From Methanobacteriota archaeon (lineage in GTDB: Archaea > Thermoplasmatota > E2 > DHVEG-1), in NCBI GenBank assembly GCA_903877165.1, contig CAIRCU010000023.1, positions 1 through 49,194 of the forward strand: a DNA stretch of 49,194 nucleotides, read 5' to 3'. Position numbers and translations under genes: made by a program. The first letter of the stretch is position 1; every line of letters starts with the position of its first letter. The notes under the pieces were generated by a model. That model saw only the letters and a program-made list of their open reading frames with translations, made no database searches and was not told the origin of the DNA. This document shows, piece after piece, positions 1 through 8,709 of the stretch.

Positions 1-1
1 C

Positions 2-916
2 TGGCGCTGCGGCACCACGCATCTCCATAACATCCTTGCCCAGGATCCTCAGTTCGGCTATTTCTCGACGTTCCAGGCGTACCTGCCGACCGTCTACCTG
101 GATGGCGAGAAGCTGTTCAAGCCCCTGGTCGTCTCCAGCCTCCCGAAGAAACGCCCGATGGACAACGGCGACATGGACGCGGACCTTCCCCAGGAGGACC
201 AGTACGCCATGGGAGCGGTCTCCCCCTATTCGTACTACCACGGCTGGTGCTTCCCAAGAAACATGAAGGTGTACAACGACTACATCTGCATGATGAATGC
301 CTCACCTCAGACCATCGAGGACTGGAAGCAGACCTACCTCTACCAACTCAAGAAAATCACCTTGTTTTACAAAGGCCGGCAGCTGCTCTTGAAAAACCAG
401 GACAACACCGGGAAGATTGCCCAGCTGCTGGAGATGTTCCCAGACGCCAGATTCATCTACCTCTACCGCAACCCCTACGATTTGTACATGTCCATGATGA
501 AGTTTATGCGCACGGTCATCCCGCGGTACTGCGTGCAGACCCCACCATCCATCGAAGAGGTCGAAGGCATCATGATGAGCCTGTACGAGCAGATGACGAA
601 GAAATACCTCCAGGACAAGGCGCTGATCCCGGAAGGTCATCTCGCCGAGGTCCGGTACGAAAGTTTCATCCACCAGCCGCTACGGACCGTCCATGGACTC
701 TACAGGAAGCTTGGCTTAGACGGCTACGAACAGGCAGAAGCCGCTTTCAAACGCTTTCTTGCGACCCAGAAGACCATCCAAACCGACCACTACACCTTCA
801 CCGACCCCGTGTTCCGGAAGATCGAGAACCACTGGGGCTTCGCGCTGCAGGAATACAAATACCCCCGGCCTGAAGGCTGCCCTCCAGGCATAGATCATGA
901 AGTCATCGAACTCTAA
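2..916 (+). CDS. Sulfotransferase family protein, 5' end outside the window
   Basis: The reading frame is open from the first bases of the window, so the N-terminus is missing. The visible start holds the P-loop-like 5'-phosphosulfate motif RCGTTHLHNIL (nt 5-37). A second conserved block, YRNPYDLYMS (about nt 464-493), matches the 3'-phosphate binding region of PAPS-dependent sulfotransferases. Such enzymes move a sulfuryl group from PAPS to a hydroxyl or amine on a sugar, lipid or protein; nothing here identifies the acceptor. At least 304 residues remain, close to full length for the Sulfotransfer_3-like group. No PAPS-synthesis gene is visible nearby. The family is common in eukaryotes and bacteria and patchy in archaea, so transfer is possible. 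The family assignment is fairly sure, the substrate unknown. Confidence 0.75.
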   Translation, partial: WRCGTTHLHNILAQDPQFGYFSTFQAYLPTVYLDGEKLFKPLVVSSLPKKRPMDNGDMDADLPQEDQYAMGAVSPYSYYHGWCFPRNMKVYNDYICMMNASPQTIEDWKQTYLYQLKKITLFYKGRQLLLKNQDNTGKIAQLLEMFPDARFIYLYRNPYDLYMSMMKFMRTVIPRYCVQTPPSIEEVEGIMMSLYEQMTKKYLQDKALIPEGHLAEVRYESFIHQPLRTVHGLYRKLGLDGYEQAEAAFKRFLATQKTIQTDHYTFTDPVFRKIENHWGFALQEYKYPRPEGCPPGIDHEVIEL

Positions 917-1063
917 TACACTCATTGACTTCTTATTTCATTCAAAATCATTTTAATATAATTAATAAAGACTTTAAATAAAATTTTACGGGAGTTACTC
1001 CCAATCTCTCCTGAAAAAAGGTATCATTCCCATTAATAATGATGGTATCGAATTAAAACAAAT

Positions 1064-1073
1064 GTTTTAAATA
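1064..1073 (+). promoter_or_regulatory. TATA box of the beta-propeller gene
   Basis: GTTTTAAATA lies in an otherwise AT-rich 198-base gap. Its spacing predicts a transcript start near nt 1095, leaving a leader of about 20 bases that contains just the Shine-Dalgarno sequence at 1102-1108. This supports translation starting at about 1115 and not at the ATG at 1175. Confidence 0.55.
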
Positions 1074-1101
1074 GGCAGCACGTCTCTTTTTTATAGAGAA
1101 A

Positions 1102-1117
1102 GGGGGAGTTACCAACG
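1102..1117 (+). promoter_or_regulatory. Shine-Dalgarno GGGGGAG and ACG start codon
   Basis: GGGGGAG (1102-1108) is followed after six bases by ACG (1115-1117), in frame with the secreted protein downstream. An in-frame TAG at 1094-1096 closes the frame, and no ATG, GTG or TTG lies between it and the ATG at 1175. Reading from ACG gives a basic n-region (KNQNRFRYK) and then a hydrophobic core (AILAAFFALTMLLP), a textbook signal peptide. Starting at 1175 would cut that signal in half. Confidence 0.6.
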
Positions 1118-2590
1118 AAAAACCAAAACAGATTCCGATATAAAGCTATCCTCGCAGCATTCTTCGCACTGACCATGTTGCTTCCCGCAGCCGCCGCCCG
1201 ACCCACCCAGCACGTACCCACATCGGCACCCGCAGCAGGCGACACCAGCTGGCCCATGTTCCATTACGACCCTGCACACACTGGAGTCACCGACGGTAAA
1301 GCACCAGCCACCAACAACCTCCTGTGGTCCTACGAAGCAGGCGGCGACGTCCTCTCCTCACCTGCTGTCGTCAACGGCAAAGTCTACTGTGCCTCCTACG
1401 ACGACAACACCGTCTTCTGCCTCAACGAATCCAACGGCGGTCTTCTCTGGAACTTCACCGCTAACGACTTCATCCCTTACTCCTCACCCGCCGTCGACAG
1501 CAACAAACTCTACATCGGATCTCGCGACAAGAACGTGTACTGCCTCAACGCCAGCACCGGAGCCAAACTCTGGAGCTACACCACCGGTGGCATGATCTAC
1601 TCCTCACCTGTCGTGGTCAACAACCGACTGTACATCGGGTCCAGCGACAACAAACTCTACTGCCTGGACGCCACCACCGGCGACTACCTCTGGAACTTCA
1701 CCACCGGCATGTTCGTCTGGAGCTCGCCTGCGGTCGCCGACGGCAAGGTCTTCGTCGGCTCCATGGACTTCAAGATGTACTGCCTCAACGCCACTACCGG
1801 CGCAGTCCTCTGGAACTTCACGACCGGCATGATCATTTACTCCTCGCCTACCATTAAAGACGGCAACGTTTACTTTGGGTCCTGGGACCATTTCGTCTAC
1901 TGTCTTAATGAAAACACCGGAGCCCAGGTCTGGAGACGTGATATTGGATCCGGAGCACTCGGAGCCATCTTCTCCACGCCCGCAGCCACCAACGGCAAGG
2001 TCTACATCGGCGTAGACTGGGCGCCACAAGGAGGATTCTTCTGCCTGAACGCCACCACCGGCGGCATCATCTGGAACAAGACGCTCAACGGCGCCGTGTA
2101 CGCCAGCCCCGCAGTCGCCGACGGCAAGGTCTACGTCGGCACCTGCCAAGACCACTCCTTCTACTGCTTCAACGCGGACAGCGGAGTACAGCTCTGGTCG
2201 TACGCCGGTTCGGATTACTTCACGTCCTCACCCGCTATCGCGAACGGGAAGGTCTACGTCGGATCCAACGACAACCACCTGTACTGCTTCGGCCCTGAAC
2301 TCGTCATCACCGAGGTCGGAGGCGGAGCATTCACCGTCTTCGCCCGTGTACAAAATAACGGCCCGCATAACCTGTCACTCAGCTACTCAATCACCACCAA
2401 CGGGGGGTTCATACTCCTTGGGAAGACGTCCAGCGGCACCGTAGTCATCTTACCGTACGACTATGGATTCATCCGGTCGAAACTCATGTTCGGATTGGGG
2501 AAAACAACAATCACATTTACGGTAGGATCGGTGACTACAACCGTCAACGCTAAGATATTCTTAGTATTCGTGACGATCCTCCCCTCATGA
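1115..2590 (+). CDS. Secreted PQQ-like beta-propeller repeat protein, probable ACG start
   Basis: A signal peptide of about 28 residues is followed by eight or so repeats of about 40 residues. They follow the pattern SSPAVxxGKVYVGSxDxxxYCLNAxTG and LWxFTTG, the Trp-containing PQQ/BamB-type beta-propeller blade. The PQQ-enzyme catalytic residues are not apparent, so this is a structural or binding propeller and not a dehydrogenase. The last ~90 residues (from about nt 2300) form a separate beta-rich domain, with no membrane anchor visible. It is probably an exported cell-surface or extracellular protein; ligand unknown. The gene is monocistronic and converges on alkD with a 12-base gap. The start is unusual: ACG at 1115 behind a strong Shine-Dalgarno sequence. 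With that start the product is 491 residues. Repeats are certain; the start is inferred. Confidence 0.85.
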   Translation, partial: TKNQNRFRYKAILAAFFALTMLLPAAAARPTQHVPTSAPAAGDTSWPMFHYDPAHTGVTDGKAPATNNLLWSYEAGGDVLSSPAVVNGKVYCASYDDNTVFCLNESNGGLLWNFTANDFIPYSSPAVDSNKLYIGSRDKNVYCLNASTGAKLWSYTTGGMIYSSPVVVNNRLYIGSSDNKLYCLDATTGDYLWNFTTGMFVWSSPAVADGKVFVGSMDFKMYCLNATTGAVLWNFTTGMIIYSSPTIKDGNVYFGSWDHFVYCLNENTGAQVWRRDIGSGALGAIFSTPAATNGKVYIGVDWAPQGGFFCLNATTGGIIWNKTLNGAVYASPAVADGKVYVGTCQDHSFYCFNADSGVQLWSYAGSDYFTSSPAIANGKVYVGSNDNHLYCFGPELVITEVGGGAFTVFARVQNNGPHNLSLSYSITTNGGFILLGKTSSGTVVILPYDYGFIRSKLMFGLGKTTITFTVGSVTTTVNAKIFLVFVTILPS

Positions 2591-2602
2591 GGGCGGGGCT
2601 CT

Positions 2603-3325
2603 TCACCCCTCTTTCTTCCTTTTTTCCATCGCCTGCTTTCTCATATCTTGTGGCATCAGCTCGATGGCGTACCGCAGCGCCGTCCGTGGCATCCGGTCCC
2701 GGTTCCTGAGGACATAGTCGAAGACCTCTTGTTGGTGCACTTTGCTTTCTTCCTTGAGGAGCCAACCATAGCCCTTCTGCACCATGTCATCGGCATCGAG
2801 GAGCAGCCGATCCGAAATTTCGAAGGCATCTGAGAGATACTTCCCTTGCTTCGCCGGCACAATCAGGGTAACGGCCGCGGCACGTCGGACCCAGCGGTTC
2901 GGAGACGCTGTCCATCGCTTCAGCTCCTGTATCGTCTCCGGGTATTTCTCCACGAAATCACCAAGGGTGTGGTTACAGAACCCATCGCACTTCGCCCAGT
3001 TGTTGATGTAGCGATCCAGCCACCGCTTGAATATCTGAAGGTCGGATTTCTTGAACCCTTGGACGAAATGGGGAAGCCAAAGCGAGACCACGAACGCATC
3101 CTCGGAATAATCCGAGACGAATAACGCCTCACACACAGCAAAAAATTCTTGCTTCCTTAGCATTCTAACTTCAGGGAGATACTTCTTTGCGATTTTCCCG
3201 ACGACACCCGTCTTCACACCGTAACAGATGACCGGCTCTTTGAAGAACCGTTGGAAGATCTGCTTGGTTCTTTCATCCGCGCTCTCCCGTAGATCGTGAC
3301 GCAGCCGTTCTAGTAGAGTGCTCAT
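2603..3325 (-). CDS. alkD: AlkD-like DNA alkylation repair glycosylase
   Basis: The 240-residue protein has the HEAT-like helical repeats and signature residues of the AlkD family. It shows NNWAKCDGF with Trp110 and Asp114, and SPNRWVRRAA with Arg148, matching the catalytic Trp/Asp/Arg set known from Bacillus AlkD. Family members remove positively charged 3- and 7-alkylpurines from DNA without flipping the base. Length is typical (about 220-240). The ATG start has no strong Shine-Dalgarno; a weak AT-rich element about 30 bases upstream would give a nearly leaderless transcript. It stands alone, convergent with the beta-propeller gene and divergent from smc. Two other repair genes (scp/smc apart), the family 4 UDG near 24.4 kb being the clearest, lie in the window but are not linked to it. 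Confidence 0.85.
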   Translation of the reverse strand: MSTLLERLRHDLRESADERTKQIFQRFFKEPVICYGVKTGVVGKIAKKYLPEVRMLRKQEFFAVCEALFVSDYSEDAFVVSLWLPHFVQGFKKSDLQIFKRWLDRYINNWAKCDGFCNHTLGDFVEKYPETIQELKRWTASPNRWVRRAAAVTLIVPAKQGKYLSDAFEISDRLLLDADDMVQKGYGWLLKEESKVHQQEVFDYVLRNRDRMPRTALRYAIELMPQDMRKQAMEKRKKEG

Positions 3326-3476
3326 ACGCTACCCATGAACAAGAATCCTTCTATTATGCCAGCGGTCTGGGAGGCATGGTACGGCTGATCAGCACATACA
3401 TATTACGTGAACATTTGGAGTTTGTCGCCATGAGGTTCACAGACGTCCAGGATGTCTCGGAGACAATTATCCGAAC

Positions 3477-3485
3477 TTTTAAATA
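3477..3485 (+). promoter_or_regulatory. TATA box of the smc-scpA-scpB operon
   Basis: TTTTAAATA lies in the 241-base gap between alkD and smc. It predicts transcription from near nt 3506, giving a leader of about 60 bases. The leader ends in GGAAGGGA, the Shine-Dalgarno sequence for the GTG start of smc at 3567. At the predicted first base there is a five-codon ORF, ATG to TAG (3506-3520). Confidence 0.5.
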
Positions 3486-3566
3486 CGGTTTCCCGTTTCT
3501 ACCCTATGGGATGCCAGTAGTAGGATAGCAGGAGCGTACCGGCTACATCAGTGGAAGGGATGATCT

Positions 3567-6500
3567 GTGTATCTTAAAGAAGTCCAGATGGAAAATTTTA
3601 AGTCGTTTGGGCAGAAAATGGTCGTGCCGTTTTTCCCCGGGTTCACGGCGATCACTGGGCCCAACGGGTCGGGGAAGAGCAACATTGTCGATGCGATTCT
3701 TTTCGTTCTGGGGCCGAAGAGCTCCAAGGTGATGCGCGCCGGCAGGCTCACTGATCTTATCTTCAACGGTGGCAAGAAGCAGAAGAATCCCTCCAAGTAC
3801 TGTAAGGTCTCCCTGGTCTTCGATAACCGTCTGCGGAAAATGGCAGTTGACGCCGACGAGGTCCTTCTCACGAGGGTTATCAAGCGCGCGCCGCTGAAAG
3901 ACAATCCGGATAACTACTACAGTTACTACTACATCAACGACCACGCCGCCTCCTATACTGAATTCATCGATTTGCTGACGCATGCGCGAATCTCCGGTGA
4001 GGGATATAACATCGTCAAGCAAGGTGACGTCACGAGCCTGGTGGAGATGGGCTCGGTGGACCGCCGTAAAATCATCGATGAGATCGCTGGGATTAGCACG
4101 TTTGACGAGGACATCACGAAGGCGGAGAAGGAACGCGAAGACGTGGACAAGAACCTTGAGCGTATTGACATCATCCTCAACGAGATTGGCACACAGATCC
4201 GGCAGCTGAAGAAAGACCGGGATGCCGCGTTCGCATACAAAGAACTTAAGGATAAACTCTATGAGACCAAGGCGATGGTCGCCGCGAAGAAGAAACAGGA
4301 AGTCGAAACGCAGATCGCCGAGGTCAATAAACAGATCATTTCGTACGAGACGGAGCAGAAGAAATTCGACGACGCCAAGAAGAAACTCCAGGATGATCAT
4401 GCCAAGGTGCTCGCCGACCTTCGCGACATCGAGCAGAAGATCGCGGACGCAGGCGGTGAAGAAGCAGGCGAGCTGAAAACCAAGATTGATGCACTACGCG
4501 CCGAGGCAATCAAGATCGAGGAGCGCGTCAACTACTCGACCGACGAGATCGCCGAGCGTAAACAGGAGCTCGGGGCACTGGAGCATTCCTTCGAGGAGAT
4601 CGCCGCTGAACTCGCCGAGCTTGCGACCCAGGACACGGAACTGGCCGGGAAAATCCAGGAGACCGAGGCTGCTAGGAAGACGACGGATGACGCACTCAAC
4701 ACCCTCAGAACCGAGGTCGCCCAGTCCGACGACCTCTCCATGGACCTGACCAGAGAGCTCGTCAAGATGCGCGAGGAGTACACCGAGAAACAAGGCCAGG
4801 TGCACGAGCTATCCCTCAAGAAAGACCGCCTCCATCAGAACATGGATGCATTGGACCATCAGATCGCGGAACTGCAAGAGACTAAATCCACGTATGAGTT
4901 CGAACTCAAGGACATCGACTGGCAGGCCCAGGAGCTAGCGAAAGGCAAACAAGAATCCGGAAAAAAACTCAAAGACCTCGAGGCTCAGCTCCTCAAGAAA
5001 AAGAGACGCGAATGCGAACTTTCCGAGCAGATTACAGACCTTGAACAGGCGATTACCAAACTGCAGCGAGAACAAGCCCGGTTGCAGGCGGAGCGCGACG
5101 CCGCGCAATCCGTCCAAGGCCACTACAACCAGGCGGTCAACGCCATCCTCACCGCCAGAGACGCAAAAGAGCTCTCCGGCATCCGCGGTACGATCGCGGA
5201 GCTTGCCCATGTCGAAGACCAATTCAGACTCGCCTTGGAGATCGCTGCCGGCCCGCGCATGCAGGCCGTCGTCGTCACCGACGATGCCGCAGCCGCGGAC
5301 GCCATCGACTACTTACGGAAGAAGAAGCTTGGACGCGCGACCTTCCTTCCTCTCAACAAGATGATTATCGGGAAACCCCGGGCGCAGGCACTCATGGCCG
5401 TCAAAGACGAGCACGCCCACGGGTTCGCCTTCGACTTGGTGAAATACAACGCCGAGTACAAGGGAGCCTTCTGGTACGTCTTCGGGGACACCATCATCGT
5501 CGACTCCCTTTCCGATGCCCGTCGGCTCATGGGCGGCGTACGCCTCGTCGATATGAAAGGTGACCTCATCGAAGCCAGCGGCGCCATGATCGGCGGCAGC
5601 GCCCCTAGCGAGAAGATCTCGTTTGGCACTTCAGACCAACACATGCTCGATGAGCTCACTGAGAAACTCCGTATCGCCATCGATCATCAAGAAGAGATCC
5701 ATACCGAGCTTGCCACAGTCCGCAAAGAGCTCACCGACCTGGAAGGAACCCTGCGGGACTCCCGCACCCAGGGCGATAGCGAAACCCAGCTGAAGAACCT
5801 CGACGTCCGCAAGAAGGAGTACATCGGGAAACTCGACGTCCTCAACAAGGACCTCGAAGGCAGACTCAAGGAAAAAGGGGGACTGACGGTTGAAGACAGT
5901 CAGCTTGCCTCAAGTCTTTCAGACCTGCAGCAGCGCCTCACCGAGCTTGATGCCAACAAAGAGGAGAAAGGCAAACGGCTGCTGAAGAGCACGAAAAAAG
6001 AGGTCGCGCAGGAGATCCGCAGCCTGGAGAAAACCCTCTCCCAGCAGCAAGAGAACCTCTTGTCCTTGAAAAGCGAGGCGGAGACCCTGCAGAAGAAGAA
6101 AGAACTCCTCGACGCCAGGAACCAGGAGCTATCAGACAAACGCACGTCGATCACCGATGCCGTCGCGACGCTCAAGACCAGCCTTGACGAGCTGAGAGCC
6201 TCGAAGGCCAAGGCCAGCGACGACCTCAAAACCCTCATGACCGTCGAGGAGAAGATGGCGGGGGCGACCAAGGAGCTCTCCGGCAAGCGCGACAGCCTCT
6301 ACCGCAAATCCGTCAGCCTGGAAAACGAGCTGGATGCCCTGACCACCAAGACCGAGTCCTATGCAGACCTCATCGCCCGCTCCCAGTACCGCCTCCCTAC
6401 CCTGGAGTCCGCGGTCAAGGAACTCGACTCCGAGATCACCTTATACCACATTGAGCTCACCACCCAGAAATACCCAGCCCTCGAGACGATGAAAGAGACG

Positions 6501-7184
6501 CTGCTGTCCATCGAGCAGAAGATGCAGGCGCTCGAACCGGTCAACATGCGCGCCCTCGAGGAGTACGAGCATCAGGCCGAGCGGAAAAAGAAATTCGACG
6601 ACGACATCAAACGACTCAACGACCAGAAGAAAAACCTCATGAGTCTCGTCGGCGAGATCACCACGAAGAAAAAAGAACAGTTCTTCGAAGTCTTCAACGA
6701 AGTCAACCGCAACTTCAAAGACATCTACGGGCAGCTCTCCGAAGGAGGAGAAGCCGAGCTCGTACTGGAAAGCGAGGAGGCGGTCTTCGACGGCGGCCTC
6801 ACCATCAAAGCCAGACCGCGCGGCAAAAAAGTCCTGCGACTCGCCGCGCTCTCCGGCGGCGAGAAAAGCATTGCCTCACTGGGCTTCATCTTCGCGATCC
6901 AACAGTACGACCCCAGCCCGTTCTACGTCCTCGACGAAATCGACATGTTCCTCGACGGCGTCAACGCCGAGGTCGTCAGCCGCATGATCAAGAAGCGCGC
7001 GGAACACTCCCAGTTCATCAGCGTCTCCCTACGGAAAATCGCATTGAAGGAAGCAGACTTCCTCTACGGTGTGACCATGCACGACAACGGCATCTCCGAA
7101 ATGATCGGCAACATCGACCCGGAGTCCGTCGGACCGAAAGGAGAAATCACCGTGCATCAGGAGGTGGAAACCCTTGGAAGTTAA
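3567..7184 (+). CDS. smc: Chromosome segregation protein SMC
   Basis: The 1205-residue ATPase has the full SMC layout. The N-terminal Walker A GPNGSGKS is at residues 31-38. Then comes a long coiled coil, a globular hinge around residues 515-670, a second coiled coil, and a C-terminal head. The head carries the ABC signature LSGGEK near 1095-1100 and Walker B FYVLDEIDMFLD near 1118-1130. SMC homodimers with ScpA and ScpB form the prokaryotic condensin that organises and separates chromosomes. The start is GTG, preceded by GGAAGGGA. The stop overlaps the start of scpA by 11 bases, so the two are translationally coupled. Length is typical for the family. Identity is certain. Confidence 0.98.
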   Translation: MYLKEVQMENFKSFGQKMVVPFFPGFTAITGPNGSGKSNIVDAILFVLGPKSSKVMRAGRLTDLIFNGGKKQKNPSKYCKVSLVFDNRLRKMAVDADEVLLTRVIKRAPLKDNPDNYYSYYYINDHAASYTEFIDLLTHARISGEGYNIVKQGDVTSLVEMGSVDRRKIIDEIAGISTFDEDITKAEKEREDVDKNLERIDIILNEIGTQIRQLKKDRDAAFAYKELKDKLYETKAMVAAKKKQEVETQIAEVNKQIISYETEQKKFDDAKKKLQDDHAKVLADLRDIEQKIADAGGEEAGELKTKIDALRAEAIKIEERVNYSTDEIAERKQELGALEHSFEEIAAELAELATQDTELAGKIQETEAARKTTDDALNTLRTEVAQSDDLSMDLTRELVKMREEYTEKQGQVHELSLKKDRLHQNMDALDHQIAELQETKSTYEFELKDIDWQAQELAKGKQESGKKLKDLEAQLLKKKRRECELSEQITDLEQAITKLQREQARLQAERDAAQSVQGHYNQAVNAILTARDAKELSGIRGTIAELAHVEDQFRLALEIAAGPRMQAVVVTDDAAAADAIDYLRKKKLGRATFLPLNKMIIGKPRAQALMAVKDEHAHGFAFDLVKYNAEYKGAFWYVFGDTIIVDSLSDARRLMGGVRLVDMKGDLIEASGAMIGGSAPSEKISFGTSDQHMLDELTEKLRIAIDHQEEIHTELATVRKELTDLEGTLRDSRTQGDSETQLKNLDVRKKEYIGKLDVLNKDLEGRLKEKGGLTVEDSQLASSLSDLQQRLTELDANKEEKGKRLLKSTKKEVAQEIRSLEKTLSQQQENLLSLKSEAETLQKKKELLDARNQELSDKRTSITDAVATLKTSLDELRASKAKASDDLKTLMTVEEKMAGATKELSGKRDSLYRKSVSLENELDALTTKTESYADLIARSQYRLPTLESAVKELDSEITLYHIELTTQKYPALETMKETLLSIEQKMQALEPVNMRALEEYEHQAERKKKFDDDIKRLNDQKKNLMSLVGEITTKKKEQFFEVFNEVNRNFKDIYGQLSEGGEAELVLESEEAVFDGGLTIKARPRGKKVLRLAALSGGEKSIASLGFIFAIQQYDPSPFYVLDEIDMFLDGVNAEVVSRMIKKRAEHSQFISVSLRKIALKEADFLYGVTMHDNGISEMIGNIDPESVGPKGEITVHQEVETLGS

Positions 7185-8037
7185 CAACGACATCGTCAAC
7201 CATCTGTTATTCCATAAAGCACTCATCGATGAGGACAGCGACAACAGCAACATCAACAAGTACTTGGCCATGGCGCAGACCATGCCGCAGCCTTCCTCAA
7301 TCGATAATGTCTTCGACCGTTCCGTGTACCTGATTTTTGATTTGGTCGTCAACCAGGAGTTCAATCCCTGGGATATCGACCTCGTGAGCTTCTCAAGCCT
7401 GTATCTTGCGCGGGCAAAGCAGGAGAAGATCGACCTCATGGTCGCCGGGCGGATTATCTATATGGCCTGGAAGATCCTGCGTCTCCAAAGCGATCATCTC
7501 GTCGTCTCCATGGAGGCCGAGCAGCAGCAGCCGGCGGACCCGGGGTTCGGCTGGGATGACATCCCGATGTCCACCTGGATGGCCAGCGACCAGGAGTACT
7601 CCTATACGAACCTGCTAATGAAGATGCCGGAGCCGCCCATTACTGAGCCGTTGCGCCGGGATTCCTCCAGGAAGGTGACGCTCATGGAGCTGTTGCAGGC
7701 GTTCGACGAGGTACGCAAGGAGGCGGAGCAGCATCAGATGCTCGATGAACTGCGTCGTGAGGAGCGGTTGAGGCTTGCGGAGAAGGCCCGCAGCTCCATG
7801 CGCGGTGCCGCCCATGAGGATCATCTGGAGGAGGACATCGTCGTGGTCTGGCAGCGAATCCAGGAGCTGGGGAAGTCCAGCCTTGGGTTCCGAGAGCTGT
7901 GTCTATCCGATGAGGCGGAGGACCGCATCCGTACGTTTCTTTCGGTCCTGTTCTTAGCCTATGAGAAGCGCATCACCGTGCATCAGAAGCGCTTCCCGTA
8001 TGGAGAAATTTATATTAAGACACTGGGGTGTAGCTAG
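7174..8037 (+). CDS. scpA: Segregation and condensation protein A (kleisin)
   Basis: ScpA is the kleisin subunit that bridges the SMC heads and recruits ScpB. The 287-residue product shows the expected features. An N-terminal domain has the family's NPWDIDLVSFSSLYL pattern. The middle is variable and acidic, and a winged-helix C-terminus contains TFLSVLFLAYEKRITVHQ. It starts with TTG, 11 bases inside smc and out of frame with it. A perfect GGAGGTG Shine-Dalgarno lies about 8 bases upstream inside smc. The weak TTG start combined with the overlap probably ties ScpA output to SMC output. The stop overlaps the Shine-Dalgarno of scpB. Confidence 0.95.
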   Translation: MEVNNDIVNHLLFHKALIDEDSDNSNINKYLAMAQTMPQPSSIDNVFDRSVYLIFDLVVNQEFNPWDIDLVSFSSLYLARAKQEKIDLMVAGRIIYMAWKILRLQSDHLVVSMEAEQQQPADPGFGWDDIPMSTWMASDQEYSYTNLLMKMPEPPITEPLRRDSSRKVTLMELLQAFDEVRKEAEQHQMLDELRREERLRLAEKARSSMRGAAHEDHLEEDIVVVWQRIQELGKSSLGFRELCLSDEAEDRIRTFLSVLFLAYEKRITVHQKRFPYGEIYIKTLGCS

Positions 8038-8049
8038 GAGGATAGCAAA

Positions 8050-8706
8050 ATGGGGAATCGCGAGAGTCGTCTAGTGGAGTCCGTGTTGTTCTCCGCAGGA
8101 AAACCGGTGAGCATCAAGGAGATTTCGAGTGCCGCGGGTCTGTCGCATGCCCAGGTCACCCATGCCCTTGAGGCGCTCATGCAGGCGTACGATACCGAGC
8201 GGAAAGACGAGACAAGCCTTGAGGTCGTGAAAGCCGGCAGCAAGTACTCGATGCAGGTGAAGAAGAAGTTCACAGATCAGTCCATGATGGTGGCGAAACC
8301 GGAGATTAAGGCTGAGCTGTTGAAGACCCTGGCGTTGATTGCGTTCCATCAGCCGGTGAAACAGTCGAACCTGCGGCATATGATCGGGGAGAAGGTGTAC
8401 GAGGAAGTGGACGATCTGGTGAACATGCATCTGGTGTTCTCCAAGCCGCATGGATCGACGGAGATGTTGACGACGACGAAGCTGTTCCCTGAATATTTCG
8501 GGATTGATTCGACGAAACCGGAGGAGATACGGGAGTTCCTCGCCAAGAAGGTCATCGGATCCGTCGTCGAGGAGACCCGGCGGCAGGAGCAACCTGTGAC
8601 TCCCGCTGAAGAAGCCGTTCCCAAGCCCAAGGGTGATGGCCAGCACACGGATCAGGCAGCGGATCGGAAGGCGACGCCGGAGCCGGCGGACCAGGACACC
8701 GCCTAG
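8050..8706 (+). CDS. scpB: Segregation and condensation protein B
   Basis: ScpB is the third condensin subunit; it dimerises and binds ScpA to regulate the SMC ring. The 218-residue product has two winged-helix domains. The first opens with LVESVLFSAGKPVSIKEI, a hallmark of the family. The second includes LALIAFHQPVKQSNL. The last ~40 residues are a polar, Pro/Glu/Ala-rich tail, as often seen in ScpB. ATG start with Shine-Dalgarno AGGAGGAT overlapping the scpA stop codon; the gap is 12 bases. It ends three bases before the stop codon of the convergent 53-residue gene. Confidence 0.95.
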   Translation: MGNRESRLVESVLFSAGKPVSIKEISSAAGLSHAQVTHALEALMQAYDTERKDETSLEVVKAGSKYSMQVKKKFTDQSMMVAKPEIKAELLKTLALIAFHQPVKQSNLRHMIGEKVYEEVDDLVNMHLVFSKPHGSTEMLTTTKLFPEYFGIDSTKPEEIREFLAKKVIGSVVEETRRQEQPVTPAEEAVPKPKGDGQHTDQAADRKATPEPADQDTA

Positions 8707-8709
8707 CCG

